Of a DNA stretch of 64,000 nucleotides, positions 24,401-36,400 are shown one piece after another. Below the pieces are notes generated by a model that ran no database searches, was not told the DNA's origin, and was given only the letters and a program-made list of their open reading frames with translations. The stretch covers positions 7,891,258 to 7,955,257 of the forward strand of contig JANCRA010000014.1 of the NCBI GenBank assembly GCA_024362935.1, written 5' to 3'. Source of the stretch: Setophaga petechia. Its lineage: Eukaryota; Chordata; Aves; Passeriformes; Parulidae. Position 1 is the first letter of the stretch; each line of letters starts with the position of its first letter. Made by a program: the position numbers and the translations under genes.

Positions 24401-27400
24401 AAGCTGGCAGTGGGAGGAGAGCTGCTGAGCTATCCCAGCCCAAATCCTCTCCTATCCCAGAGGCCCTTCCAAATGTGCAATTGGTGGCTTTGCAGGTAAA
24501 CAAGCAAGTTCACCCTTTGAAATCCTTGAGCTCGTGGCAGATTTCCTGCTGTGCTCTCTGTCCTGGTGCTCCAGGCTTTGCTAGCCAAGCAGTAAGGGCA
24601 GGAGTGGAGGTGGAAGGGGCCAGTGCCCCCATGGTCTTCCCTGCATTTCCTCTCTCTCCCTTTCTTCCCTCGGGATGTGTTTATGCAGTTGTTTCCCTGC
24701 CATTGAGTTTGGTTTCCTTCAGATGCTGGTTGATTAGTCAGGAAAGCCGTGTCCCACTTCCGCAGCGCGTTCCCAGCTCCAGTTTTTATTTAGCCACTTT
24801 GTTCTCCGGTTACGTAAGGTCAGCTGCCCTCGACGCCTTCTCCAAGCACAATGAACTGGGGCCAGCCCAGCTCAGCACTGCCGGGGAGACCCAGCATCTC
24901 CTCCTGATCTGCTCTGACTGCCCTGGGAGAGGGTGGCTGGTTTTGGCCTCCAGAAGTGTCTCCTTGGTACCTTCTGCCCACTTTTCCAGGGATAAGGGCT
25001 GCAGGGCTGTGCCCAAGAGCTTCCCAGTTTTTGGAGTGATTGTGCAAATGCCAGTCTGGTCGGTACAATGGGAATCCAGTGCCTGCTTTGCTTTGGGAAT
25101 GTCTTTTCTAACCCTGTAGAAGTTGAGACAAGTAGAGTGGTTGTCACCAAGGTGAGAGTGGTTGTCACCAAGGTGAGCAGGTCAAGGGAGGTGGGTCTGT
25201 GCCTTTACTCCATTCTGGTGAGACCCCATCTGGAAGACTGCATCCAGATCTGGAGCCGTCAGCACAGGAAGGACAAGGACCTGTCACAGCAAGCCCAGAG
25301 GAGGTCACAGAGATGATCAGAAGCTGGAGCACCTCTATTAAGGAGACAGATTAGGAGTTGAGGTTGTTCAGCCTGGAGAAGGTTCCAGGGAGACCTTAGA
25401 GCCTCTTCCAGTGCCTGGAAGGGCTCCAGAAAAACTGGACAGGGACTTTGGACAAGGCATGGAGTGACAAGACATGGGGGAATGGCTTCAGGCTGAAGAG
25501 AGTAATTTTAGATTAAGTATTAGGAAGAAATTCTTTATTGTGAGGATGGAAAGGCACTGGAAGAGGTTTCCCAGAGATGTGAAGTGCCATCCCTGGAAGT
25601 GTTCAAGGCCAGGTTGGATGGGGCTCTGAGCAGCCTGGTCTAGTGGGAGGTGTCCCTGCCCATGACAAGGGGGTTGGACTAAATGGCCTTTAAATGTCCC
25701 TTCCAACCCAAACCATTCCATGATAGGTGGAAGCCCTCCAGCCTCATCTACAATTCTGCTCTGCACAAGAGACAAAAGCTCATTCCAAAAGGATACCAGG
25801 CCAGCTGCTGCCTTGCACAGGGTAACTCTTGCACACATCTCTTCCTTCCTTTCTGCACAGCTTTGTAAGGTGAAGCAGTTACAGCCCTTTGTTTCCTCTC
25901 CAGCTCAGTCCGGTCCCTCCTGCCTGGCTTCCTGCCGGAGGTGGTGGGGACAGTGCTGCACCCTCTGAGCACCTCACGCTATAGGATGTTTACTGGGAGT
26001 CTGATTCCATATGTGGAGTCATTAATGTGCCTGAGGTCACTGGTTTCCACTTGCAGTCCATGGATATCCCATAGAGTCAGTAGATTACCCTGGAGGAGAC
26101 TGCTAGAAGTCCCTGAGAAATGTAGTCTCTTGAGTTTAGTCTTGCTGTATCCCCCCTGGAGAACATGCAGCATTCCAGAGTGGAGATATTCTGCGTTAGG
26201 GGTTTGCTTTTGACATATCTTTGGGGTGATTTTATTCTCAGTGAACCAAACCACTCCCTTTTTATTGTCTGTTGCTTCAATTGTGTCATCGTAGGTCCGC
26301 AGAGGTGGCAGCATATGACAAGGTCCCACCTCCAGACAGTCTGTAAAATGTTAGGGCAGCCTCTGCAAACATCAGGTGAGAGTCTAGTGTGCAGGAGGTC
26401 CATGAAAGGTAGAAAAGAGAAGGTGACTTCTTGTCAGATGGCTCAGGTTTGCTAAACTGCTATTTCCAGTGTTAGAGAAGGATAAAAGTGAAACCCTTCC
26501 TTACTCATCCTCCCCACAAAAAGCAGTGAGGCAGATGACGTCTCACCATTAACTAGTTGCTCTTGAAGGAGCCAGTTTCCAACAGTTTTTGTTGGAAAGT
26601 GACAGCAGGGAGCAGAGGAGCCAAGCAGGCAGGAGAAAAGAGAGCTGTCCTGAGTGCTCCAAACTCAGCAGTCTGGTTCCTGATGTTTGGTGTCTGTGGC
26701 ATCTCTTTTCCTACTGGGATGAAGCCGTTTAGGAGTGTTGATTGTCAAAAATATTCTTCTGCTTCTTGGGGAGGAGAGAAATTTGAAAGAAGGGCTGATC
26801 TGTTTGTTTTCCTGGATGCAGTCTAATAGAGGAGCTGGGATGTGCCTTAGAAAGCCCCAGGAGAGACCATCCAGATGTAGTGGTTAACTTGCCTGGCGTG
26901 CCTCCAGGTATCCATCCCTCCTGAGATGGTCACAGCACACAACCAGCCAGAAAGCCTGGGAATTCCCAAATAACAGCTGGAATTACTGATTTGTAGTGGT
27001 GGACAAAGGAGAAGTTGATGGTGTAGATAAATCACTCGTAGCCAAGCCTCCTTTGAAGTTACTTTGCTGGGCTGCCTCAGTTTCCAAAGAGGTCGTGAGG
27101 AATTTGTGGGGTGGGGTGAGGAATAAGGTGAAAAACAAACTAGCAGAGTGAATATTGCTATGAAAACAGCCCAGCAAACCCCATTGCTGCTCATTCCTTC
27201 AAGTTGTGTTCCGTATACTTCACCTTTCCAGGCAGGAGCCTCAGCCCACTCTAAGCTCACCATGAAGCTTATCCATTCCTGGTTTACATCTCTGCTGAGT
27301 ACTTTGTGCCTCTGAACAATGGCTGAGCTATACCCTTGCTGCATTTTTGCTTATTGATTTACCTTAGCAAAGAAAAATGGGGCAGTAGTGAACTGCTAAC

Positions 27401-30400
27401 CTTACTAGGAAAACCATCAGGATTATCATTGCCTGCTGCCTTCCTCCAAGGCAGCCGTGAGCACAGACCCTGCATAAGGTGAGGAGAGCAAGGAGCAGCA
27501 AAAGCCTCATTTGGCATCAAAATATCTACCCCAACCCATCTGGGACCCCCTTTCTGTCGAGATGAATTCTCAGGAATTACAAACCCATGGCTCTTTAACC
27601 AGGTAGTTAGGGGAGAAATATCCCTGTGTGTCCAAGCAAAACCAGACTGAGCACAGCCCCTGGCTGTGCAATCCAGAATTTTGGTGGGTTTATTTCGTCA
27701 GCAGCATCCTGTGCTCTGGAAAGGGGAGAGTGGAGGTTTTCCAGAGCCCAGCTGAGCTGCCGACATGTTCACATCTGTTTCCAGCTACACCCTGCGCCGG
27801 CTTTCTGTGGGGAGGAGGGGAGGATTTGCCTTTTTTACGGCTCTATTTTTATCTTCCTCCGCGAGGCTTCACCACTCCGTGTTTGCAAAAGCTAAAATTC
27901 AAAACATCCTGGGGAAGGCTGCCGGGGGGAGACGCTGCGCAGATTCCCACGTCGCTGCCCGGGGTTTCGCCGAGCACCATCTGGCAGTGCCGACTCCCAC
28001 GCCGCTGGCGCTCGGGCCGGCTCAGGGCTCACGGACCAGCTCTGGCTGCCGCCGGGTTTATCCCTGGTGCTCCCAGAAGAGCTGGGGGAGATCGTTCTCT
28101 GGGCTGAGCTGGAAACATGATGCCTTGGGGAAAGCACTCGGGTGGGAAGGATGCTTGGCCTCGCCAACTCTTAGCTTACCCTCCCTATATCCGAGCTGAA
28201 ATTGCTTCAATTAGAGATTGCGGTAAATCATTTTAGCTAAACCACCGCAAATACCCTTGTGGATACTCTTTAACCAGCTTACCCAGCTTTAGCTCGCTTC
28301 GGAAAGGATTCAATTCTGCTCCAATCTTATTTCAATTTGGTTTCAATGGAGTTAAGCAAGTCCACACCGGTTTTAATTAAGACTAGTTTGAAACCAATTA
28401 TAGTAAATTAATAGAAGTTATGTTTTATGCCAGGGTGAAGTTCAGAACTTTGTGGCTGAGATAGGAAAATCGGAGTTTGTGTCGGAGTCTGCCAGGCTCA
28501 CCCGGAGCAATGTGGGGACACTTTGGATACTGCAGGTCTCGACACAGCTCAGCCCATCAAGCAGCCAGACAGCCTGAATGTTCCAGGGTGATGTACAATA
28601 TATATTTATAAGGGCCTTAATATAGATCCCTAATTGCCTGTCTCGGTTGATTTATAGTGTGGCCACGCAGGCGATGGGAACAGTGTGAGCCGCTGGTGAG
28701 CGCTCAGGGATGCACTGGGGGTTTGCAGACATTCGCTGTGCTCCACTCGAGCTGGCACTCATGGCTGGGGGAACAGATGTTGGTGTTGACTTAGATGATC
28801 CAAGAAGCCTGCTTGTGTCCCTGGCTCTACCCCAGTCTGAAGGGAATCTGGGGAAAGGATTTGTTAGCCTGGCATGCTGGGATGCAGAAGGTTGCTGTAG
28901 CCATTGGTAGGACAAGGGATAATAGTGTAAAACTGATAGAATATGTTTAGCTTAGCTATTAAAAAGAAATTCTTTATTGAGAAAGTGGTAAGTTACTGGG
29001 ACAGGTTGTCAAGAGAAGGTGTGGCTGGCCCATCCCTGTAAGTGTTCAAGGCCAGATTGGATCAACCTAGTCTAGTGGAAGGTGTCCCTGCCCGTTGTGG
29101 GGGGGTTGGAACTAGATGAGGTTTAAAATCCCTTCTGTGATTCAATTAGAAGGACCCAAGCTGATGTGGACTCATTGCGGCCATATAGCTGCAATTCCCA
29201 CATGCCTTTTGTCATGTTTCACTGCTCTGATGTTCCTCTGGGCCCAAAATTCCCATTTGTTCCTATTCTAGTGGATGTCTGGACTGAGTTTCATCATTGC
29301 TCTAAGCATGGATCTTTCTTCTTCCACCTCCCTCCTCCACACCAGATTAAAAAAAAAAAAAAGCAGAGCTGTGACATGCCACCAGCCCCAGCTACGTTAA
29401 CAGCAGATCTGGCAGGTTACGGATCTGCAAAGTCTTTTGCTTCAGGGAAAGGGGGAGAGGTGCAAGCTTCAATTAATTATGCCACAGTTTTCTTAACACT
29501 TCTTCCTGCTTGTCTCTCGTGCTTCAGAGAAAACACTTGACAAGCTGCTCCTACAGTTCTGTCGGGCTGGGAATGCCACTGTGCTGAGCTGTAACCCGCA
29601 GGGCAGCAAGCTGAGCTCTGGGCTACGCCAGGAAGGGTTACACCATGGCACACGAGGTGCCAGCCACTTCCTAGACATCCTGTAAACAGAGCAAACGGGA
29701 AGTTTGGAGGATTGGGAGGCTTTGGAAAAGAACTGCTTTGCCTGCTTGGAAGAAGTATTGCCTGTTTAAGCTCCATCTGAGGTTTGGTTGAGCCTTTTAC
29801 AGCCTGGCAGACTCCGATACCCTGGTTTCTCACTCCCTGCATTAGCCCTAGAGAGCCGTGGCAATGCTGCTCTGGCATGGTGTGCCACAGTGGAAACCTT
29901 CTGTAGGAACATGCAGGCATAGCTCCTGTGCACCAGGTGGGCAAAGGATGGAGAAATGATCCCTCTAGAGTTCAGTCTTATTGCTCCCAGAGGCAAAGGA
30001 TGGTGAAAAGGCTCCCTGGAGTAGGCATACTCACATGCTTTCTTCAAGGAAAAACAGGGCACAGACTTGTTTTCGCCATCTCTGTATCCCAGTTCTTCCT
30101 TGCTTCCAGGCTGGGCAGAAGGGTCCAAGGTTCAGGAACCAGTTGATGGAAGACAACAGCAGTACTGAAGGTCCTGCAGACTAGCTGGGATCTGATCCCC
30201 AAGGCAGTTCTGACTTTTGGGTACTCAGCTGATCCACAGGTCGTTCCTAGTCTCCAGCTGAAGATGCAGGAGATGCTGCTCTACTTCAGAGCACGTATCT
30301 AAAGGTGCTTGTGGCTGGTGTGTCTTGCAGCCATACAGTTCCATACAGCTTTGTCATGTGCACAGCAGAAATGCTGATCCTGTGAGGGAGGAGAAAAATT

Positions 30401-33400
30401 GCTGCCTCCTCCTGTTTTTCCTTTGGGATGTGTTTTAGGATATGTAATGTTTGGCTGGAAGACGTGCAAGATGACAATGAGGCAGAAAGTTGGCTTTGCT
30501 TTGTAGAGGGAACACTGTGCCATTGATGCTGCTATGGCGCTCAGAGAGACTGTTTTTGGGGTCTTGAGAGAAACTCCAAGATGAGAACTTCCCCCAGACA
30601 AGCTACAGCACTGGAGCATTGTTAGCTGGTGGCAATGAAGGTGGGATGTCCTACCTGCTGCTAGCTTGTATTGCAGCGCGGCCAGATTTGGGTGTCTCAG
30701 AGCTGCTGAGAAAATGGGCAAAAATATCACTTTGCAGCTTTGAAAGACAGTTTCTGCCTGGTCTTCACCTGCCTTCCCAGGCTCTGCTGGGAGGTTTCAG
30801 GCTGAGCTGCAGCAGGCACAGTGGGAAGGCAGATCTGCCCCATGTCACCTCCAGACCATGTCTCTGCTCCCTGTAGAGCAGTGCTGAGCAGCTGTAGTGA
30901 CCACACGTGGGGCATGGCTGCATTTTCACACCGGGTGCTCCCTGCCTTCGAACAAACACACCTTTGTTTTGGAGCACATTGGCTCGGCTGGATCCCTTTT
31001 TTTTTTCCTTCGCCCAGATCATCTTCCCTGCAGCTGAGGGGAAACATGATGCGATGGTGAACACTTGTGCTCAGGGAGCTGCCTGCTTCAAAGCCTGGTT
31101 TGGGGTTACAGATATACCAAGGGGTGGGTGAACACACAGCTCCAGCAGGAAGAGGACACCGGGTTCTGGTCAGGATGACCTTGTATTTAATTTTCCTTTT
31201 TTTTGGCTCTGTATGTTCTCTTAAATGTTAAATCCAAACCTGAGGAAGCTGCCCTGCATGTATCTCTTGTGTATCATTGGGAGAGGCAGGATGGAAAACA
31301 GACCAGCAGCTTTTCCATCAGCTTTCCTGGGCTTTGGCAGCTTAATTACATCTTTAATTGGCTGCTCCGTGCTCCGCTGAGTGTCCATAGAAGCAGACAA
31401 CATCCATAAATCAAACTGCTCAGGTTTCCTTTGGTTATCTGATGGAAATAGTGTGTGGAGAGTAGCCTTGGGGTGCTCGTGTGTGCTGGCTTCTCTCCTT
31501 AGCACAGTTAGATGTGGCCTTTCTGAAGGAGAAATTAGGGAAGAGAGCTCCCCTTTTTGCAGAGTGGCTTTTGAAATGCTCTCTCCAAACATTTGCTTTG
31601 AGCACTGTCCTGCTAAATAAACCATCTCCCCTGGGGTTTCACTGTGGGAAAAGCAATCTTTACCTGCCAGCTCCCTGCTCTTTTGTTTGGAGGGGCTATT
31701 TCCCTGAGCTGGCAGCTGTCCCTTTCCCTGCCAAGAGAGAATCCCTAAGCCTGGAGCTCTGCTGTGGTTTGACCAGTACTTTATGGTAGCCCTGGGGCAC
31801 ATTGTGTATGACACTTGTACCAAGTGGCTCCTGCCCAAGGAAAATCACATCACCAAGTGTAAACCAGTGTCTGTGACACACACCATGAATGTGTGTGTCT
31901 GCCACTACATGCACACTGGGCTCAGGGCATCTGTGGCTTATGGGGTTGGATTACAGGCTCTTCAACTCATCAGCAATCTGGTGGTTTTGGGGTGAGTGTA
32001 CATTCCATATCTGAGGAGATGGGATTGGCTCAATTTATAGCCTCAGGCACTCCTTCTTCTAGGAGCTACTGAAGATGAATAGTTCTGAGATGAACTCCCA
32101 AAAATCCCATTTTAACCCCAGGTGCTACCTCAGGTTTGTGACCACCATAAGATGCTTTCTCTTGGGCTGGAGAGAGCTAGGACAGGGCTGGCCCTGCTTG
32201 AACCAAGCAGATGTGGTCATATGAGGCTTGAAAATCTTTCCATGCCCCTGCCCTTGTCATCTCAGTGCTGTGACCATGTGACCAAGAATGTTTGCTCTCT
32301 CATGAAGGCTTTGGCAGCAGGGCTCTGGCAGCTCTAATTTGCTCTCCCCTTGCCTCCCCAGGTACAAAAGGCCTGGAATGCTCACCCTCCACCCCCACCA
32401 TGAACTCCTACTTCTACAAGTTCATGATCAACCTGCTCAAGCGCTTCAGCAGTGAACGGAAACTCCTGGAAACCAGAGGAGCCTTCATCATCAGGTCAGA
32501 GCACCCCACCAGCCTCACTGAAGCCCCTGAGCACCCCTGGGATGGGTGGGACGGGGATGGCAGGGTCAACAGCCATTCATTCAGAGTCAAAACCATTTCC
32601 TCCAGCTTCCCTCGCACTCCAGCAAACGGTTTTGGAGCAAATGGGATTTGCCTTTCACATGTCAAGGCACCATATTTCTCTCTCCCATCCCCGGAGGCAA
32701 AGTGGCTCCTTATTAAACAATGTTGTCAGAGCCTGTTTCGTTAAGAAGCAACTAGACCAGCCAGAGCAGGAGACAGGCTTGCACTCAGAGTGCCAAGCTG
32801 AGTGAATCCCTTCCAGCCGGCTTGGCGAGATGCTCACCCATCCAAAACCATGTGTTTCAATGCATAGAGTCGGGAGATTTTGCTTCAGCTTTTTAAGGAG
32901 AGGCAGGGGCTGGAGAGCCAAATGTTGTGAAGGCTGGAATGCCAAGTGTCGTGGCAGCTGGCAGGCAGTCATCTTTATTGCAATAAAATCTGGGCCAAGG
33001 GATATCCATTCCTCGGCTCACTGGGAAATAACAGGGTTAATGGTCGAGGCAAGGTGGAGAAATCAGTGAGGAGGTTGGTGGAATCAGCTAGCAGGACCCT
33101 GGGTTTTCCTCCCTTGCTTTCAGGGATGTGGCATCAAAATGAACAGGGGAAGAGTGTGAGATAAAAGCCGTGCTTCTGTGGGAGAAAAGAGCTACCTCTC
33201 CAAAGTCACAGGGGTGTGCCAGGTACTGATGAAGAGGTCCCATCACTGCAGTGGGAAAATACAGCATGCAGAGTTCCCAAAATTTGCTAAGCTGAGCTGG
33301 GTGCGGAGTTGTATGTGCTTAGACAGCAATTTTTGGCCTAAGTCCGGATTCATCCCAGAGACAATATCCCACTCAGAGTGTCCACTCTCCTCTCACCAGT

Positions 33401-36400
33401 CAGCACAGCCCCTAGGATAAGCCACCTTGGCAAGGAAGTGGCCTCATGCTGTGTTAGGGAAGTGGGGTGACCAGAGTGACAGTGAGCCTGGGCCAGGGTC
33501 CCATTTAAAAGCTCCTCTGTACCCTCCAGCTTTTTCCCTCCAGCTCTGGCAGGAGGAGCCTTGGCTGGCAGGCCCAGCTTTCCCAGCAGCCAGCCAGAGG
33601 TGCGGTGGGACTGGCTCACAGCAGCTCAGCAAGCTGAGGCTTTTTACAGTGACTCATGCCCCAAAAAATCTGGTAAAGCAAAAAAAAAAAAAAAATTAAA
33701 AAATAGATTACTCTGTCCTTTATCAAGTCACGTTGTTGCTCATATGGGGTAGATGCAGGACTGGAGCCAAAATGGTGGTTCTGAGAGGGTGAGCCATGCC
33801 CTAAGGTGCCAGTGATTAACTCTGAAACCTACCAAGGGCGGGTAAAAGACTGGTGTAAACTAACATCTCTGCTGCTTCCAGAAAGAGCATGATGAAAATA
33901 GAGGAGAAAAACTTTTACAGGACTCTCTGGCAAAGATTGATCTCTTGCCGGAGAGGCTCAGTGAATGTGGGAGCCTCATGGAGCTATTTTTAGCCACTTT
34001 TCAAATTGAAGCCGTATGCGCGTTCCCACGTTACATCCCTCCCCTGTCCACAAGCCAGCTCAGCTGTTTTGCACAGCAGGGTGAGAAGCCAGCCTCATGT
34101 TTGACTTAAGAGATGCTGGTGATGTTTCATTCTGAGCTGAAGATTGCAAGGGGGATGCTTGAGAGACTGGGACAGCATCTGCTGAAGTGTGGTCCAGGAC
34201 CACTGCTGCCTCTTTCCCAGGCTGGCCTGGGAACACTGAAACAAGGAAAGAAAATAGACCTGTTACGTTTAGGCAATGATTTCCAGCTGAAGGATTAGTG
34301 TTCACAGGAAAGGGAAATGGAGGACAGGGGTTTTATTCAAGCACAGCACAGCAGTTTTCCCTGTCACGTTGCTGGTGGGCAAATTCAAAGGTCCATGAGG
34401 TCACGTAGGGGATCTGCGATTAAAGGCAGTTTATTTGTAATCCAACTCAAGTTTGTTCATGCTTGGTTTCTGACTCTGAAAGGACTTTAGTCACTCTCCT
34501 GATATGTCCTCAGAGTCCCAGAGACAGATGTTATAGTACATTGCATGCTTGAGGATGGGAGTGGGCTTTGACCGGTGATCTCTGCAGAAGGTGGGACCAT
34601 CTCTTGCTCTGCAAGGATCTGTGGTCCCCAAGATAGGTAAGACTGCTCCAGAGCCTGCCTGATGCTGGGAGATGAGTGAGAGAAGTACCTGCAGCCCTCA
34701 CTGGCAGAATTCACCCTTGAAGCCTGGCTCAGGCAGAGATAGGGGCTCTGATGGGTGGTCTCACCCTCAGTAACCCCAGTCCCAAGATAGGCATCTCGAG
34801 ATGCTTTGCCTGAGAAGACAGTGTGGAGCTAAGTGGAAACACAAACTTCCTTCAAAATAACAGAGAAACAGCTCCAAAAACTTCTATCATTCATAAAGAA
34901 GTATCCAGGGAATTTTTTCTCCTTTGCCTGTGACTACCAGGCTGGGGATAACCAACACTGGCATGTGGTCCCTCTGCCAGCACTGTTTGTGCATCAAAGG
35001 GATGGATTAGTCTGCTGCCTTCCCAAGCGGGATCCAATGCCCATCAAACCATGGTGTGATGCCTCATCTGTGCCAAGGGCTTTAGGATTAAGGTCCCCTC
35101 AACCCAAGCAGACCTCACAGAGAGAAAGTCTATGGCTGTGGTGGAACTCACATGCCCAGCTGAGCCCTGGCAGGAGAAGTTGGACTTGATGATCCTTGTG
35201 GGTCCCTTTCAACTCCTTGTCATCTATGATCTGTGAGAAAGGAAGAGCAGCATCCAGGAGAAGGCTCTTCAAAGCTGTTAAGATGCCTCATTAATGTCTG
35301 GGCAAAGGATTTGCTGAGGGGATTGCAGTGGTACAAGTCCCATAGAGTCTCATGCTGTCCCACCCCTCTCCCCTTGGGGAAGGAGGGAAACCTGCTCCCA
35401 TGATCTCTTCCAAATTTTTTTTTTTTTTTTAATTTGGCATCAGTTTTGTGCATTGCAGCTGACAGGTCTCCTTTGGGGGTCCGTTCTCTCTTACTGTCAC
35501 TTGTGACCTTTTCTAGGCTGGAAGCCAGTAAAAATTAATCTGCCTTCAAAACTAAGAATACCAAGTGCTGCCTTCTCCTCTCAAGCCAGGCATGTTTGCA
35601 CTCAGACTTTGCTCCTAAAATGTTGTCAGAGGCAGGAGCATCAGTTACCTCCCACCTTGATAAGCACATCTGAGGCCTTCCACCCTTCTCACTAATTGCC
35701 CTGGCTGGCACGTGGCCGTCCTGGATTCACCAGAGCCCTTAAGCAAGAAGCAAATATTCCCATTCAGCTGCTGACCTCTTGGAGCAGCAGAAAAATGCGG
35801 AGGAGCTTCCAAAGCATCACATGGCTCCTTGGAGCAGCAGGCTGTCCTCCAGGCAGGAGCCCTGTGCAGGGAAAGCTGCTTGGCCGGTCAGGAGGCAGGC
35901 AGCAGAGCGGCACCGAGCTTTTCAGCTCACACTGAGATTTGCAGGCTGGATTTAATTCCTGTTGGTTGGTACCAGTGCAGTGGGATGGGGGGATTAAGGG
36001 AGAGGTTAAGCCCTACTGCATGGACATCAGTGTTGCTGCTCAGAGCACAGTGTGAGGAGAGGGCTGGCTGTCCTTGCAAGGAGCTCTCTTCTCCCCTCAA
36101 GCAGCCCCCAGGGCTGGTTGTGCAGTTCCTGTGCTGTCCCCAGGGTCAGGCTGATCTCCAGGAGTTGGTTCGACTAGCTAAGTCAAGCCTAGTACCAAAG
36201 CAGCTGGCTTTTTGCTGCTCTCTGAGATGGAACAGCTCAGACATTCATGGCTGATGTACCTTGCCACAGCAAATGAACCCTCTGGGGTATGGGATGTGCT
36301 TGAGTGGCTGGAGACATCCTTATGCATGTCGTGTGTGGATGCTTTGAAGCACAAGGCTTAATTTTGAAGCCCAGCAAGGCCATTTTCTTGCAGAGCAGTG

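Larger units (their letters stand above)
22342..32361 (+). other. VAC14 intron, 10.0 kb
   Basis: It contains CR1 fragments at 25184-25724 and 28910-29146, a 21-base tandem duplication at 25135-25176, and a CpG-rich block followed by AT-rich, homeobox-motif-rich sequence at about 27780-28660. The stretch 26000-26450 has no recognised origin. No extra gene was found. Confidence 0.8.

Noticed and set aside
25184..25724. Active CR1 retrotransposon
   Set aside because: It is 5'-truncated to about 540 bases, with broken frames and no reverse transcriptase domain, so it cannot be autonomous.
26000..26450. Possible old mobile element or LTR remnant
   Set aside because: Its composition differs slightly from its surroundings, but I could not find terminal repeats, a primer binding site or a recognisable tail. 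A RepeatMasker run would decide.
31221..31838. 205-codon minus-strand open frame
   Set aside because: No recognisable protein features and no repeat or promoter context.
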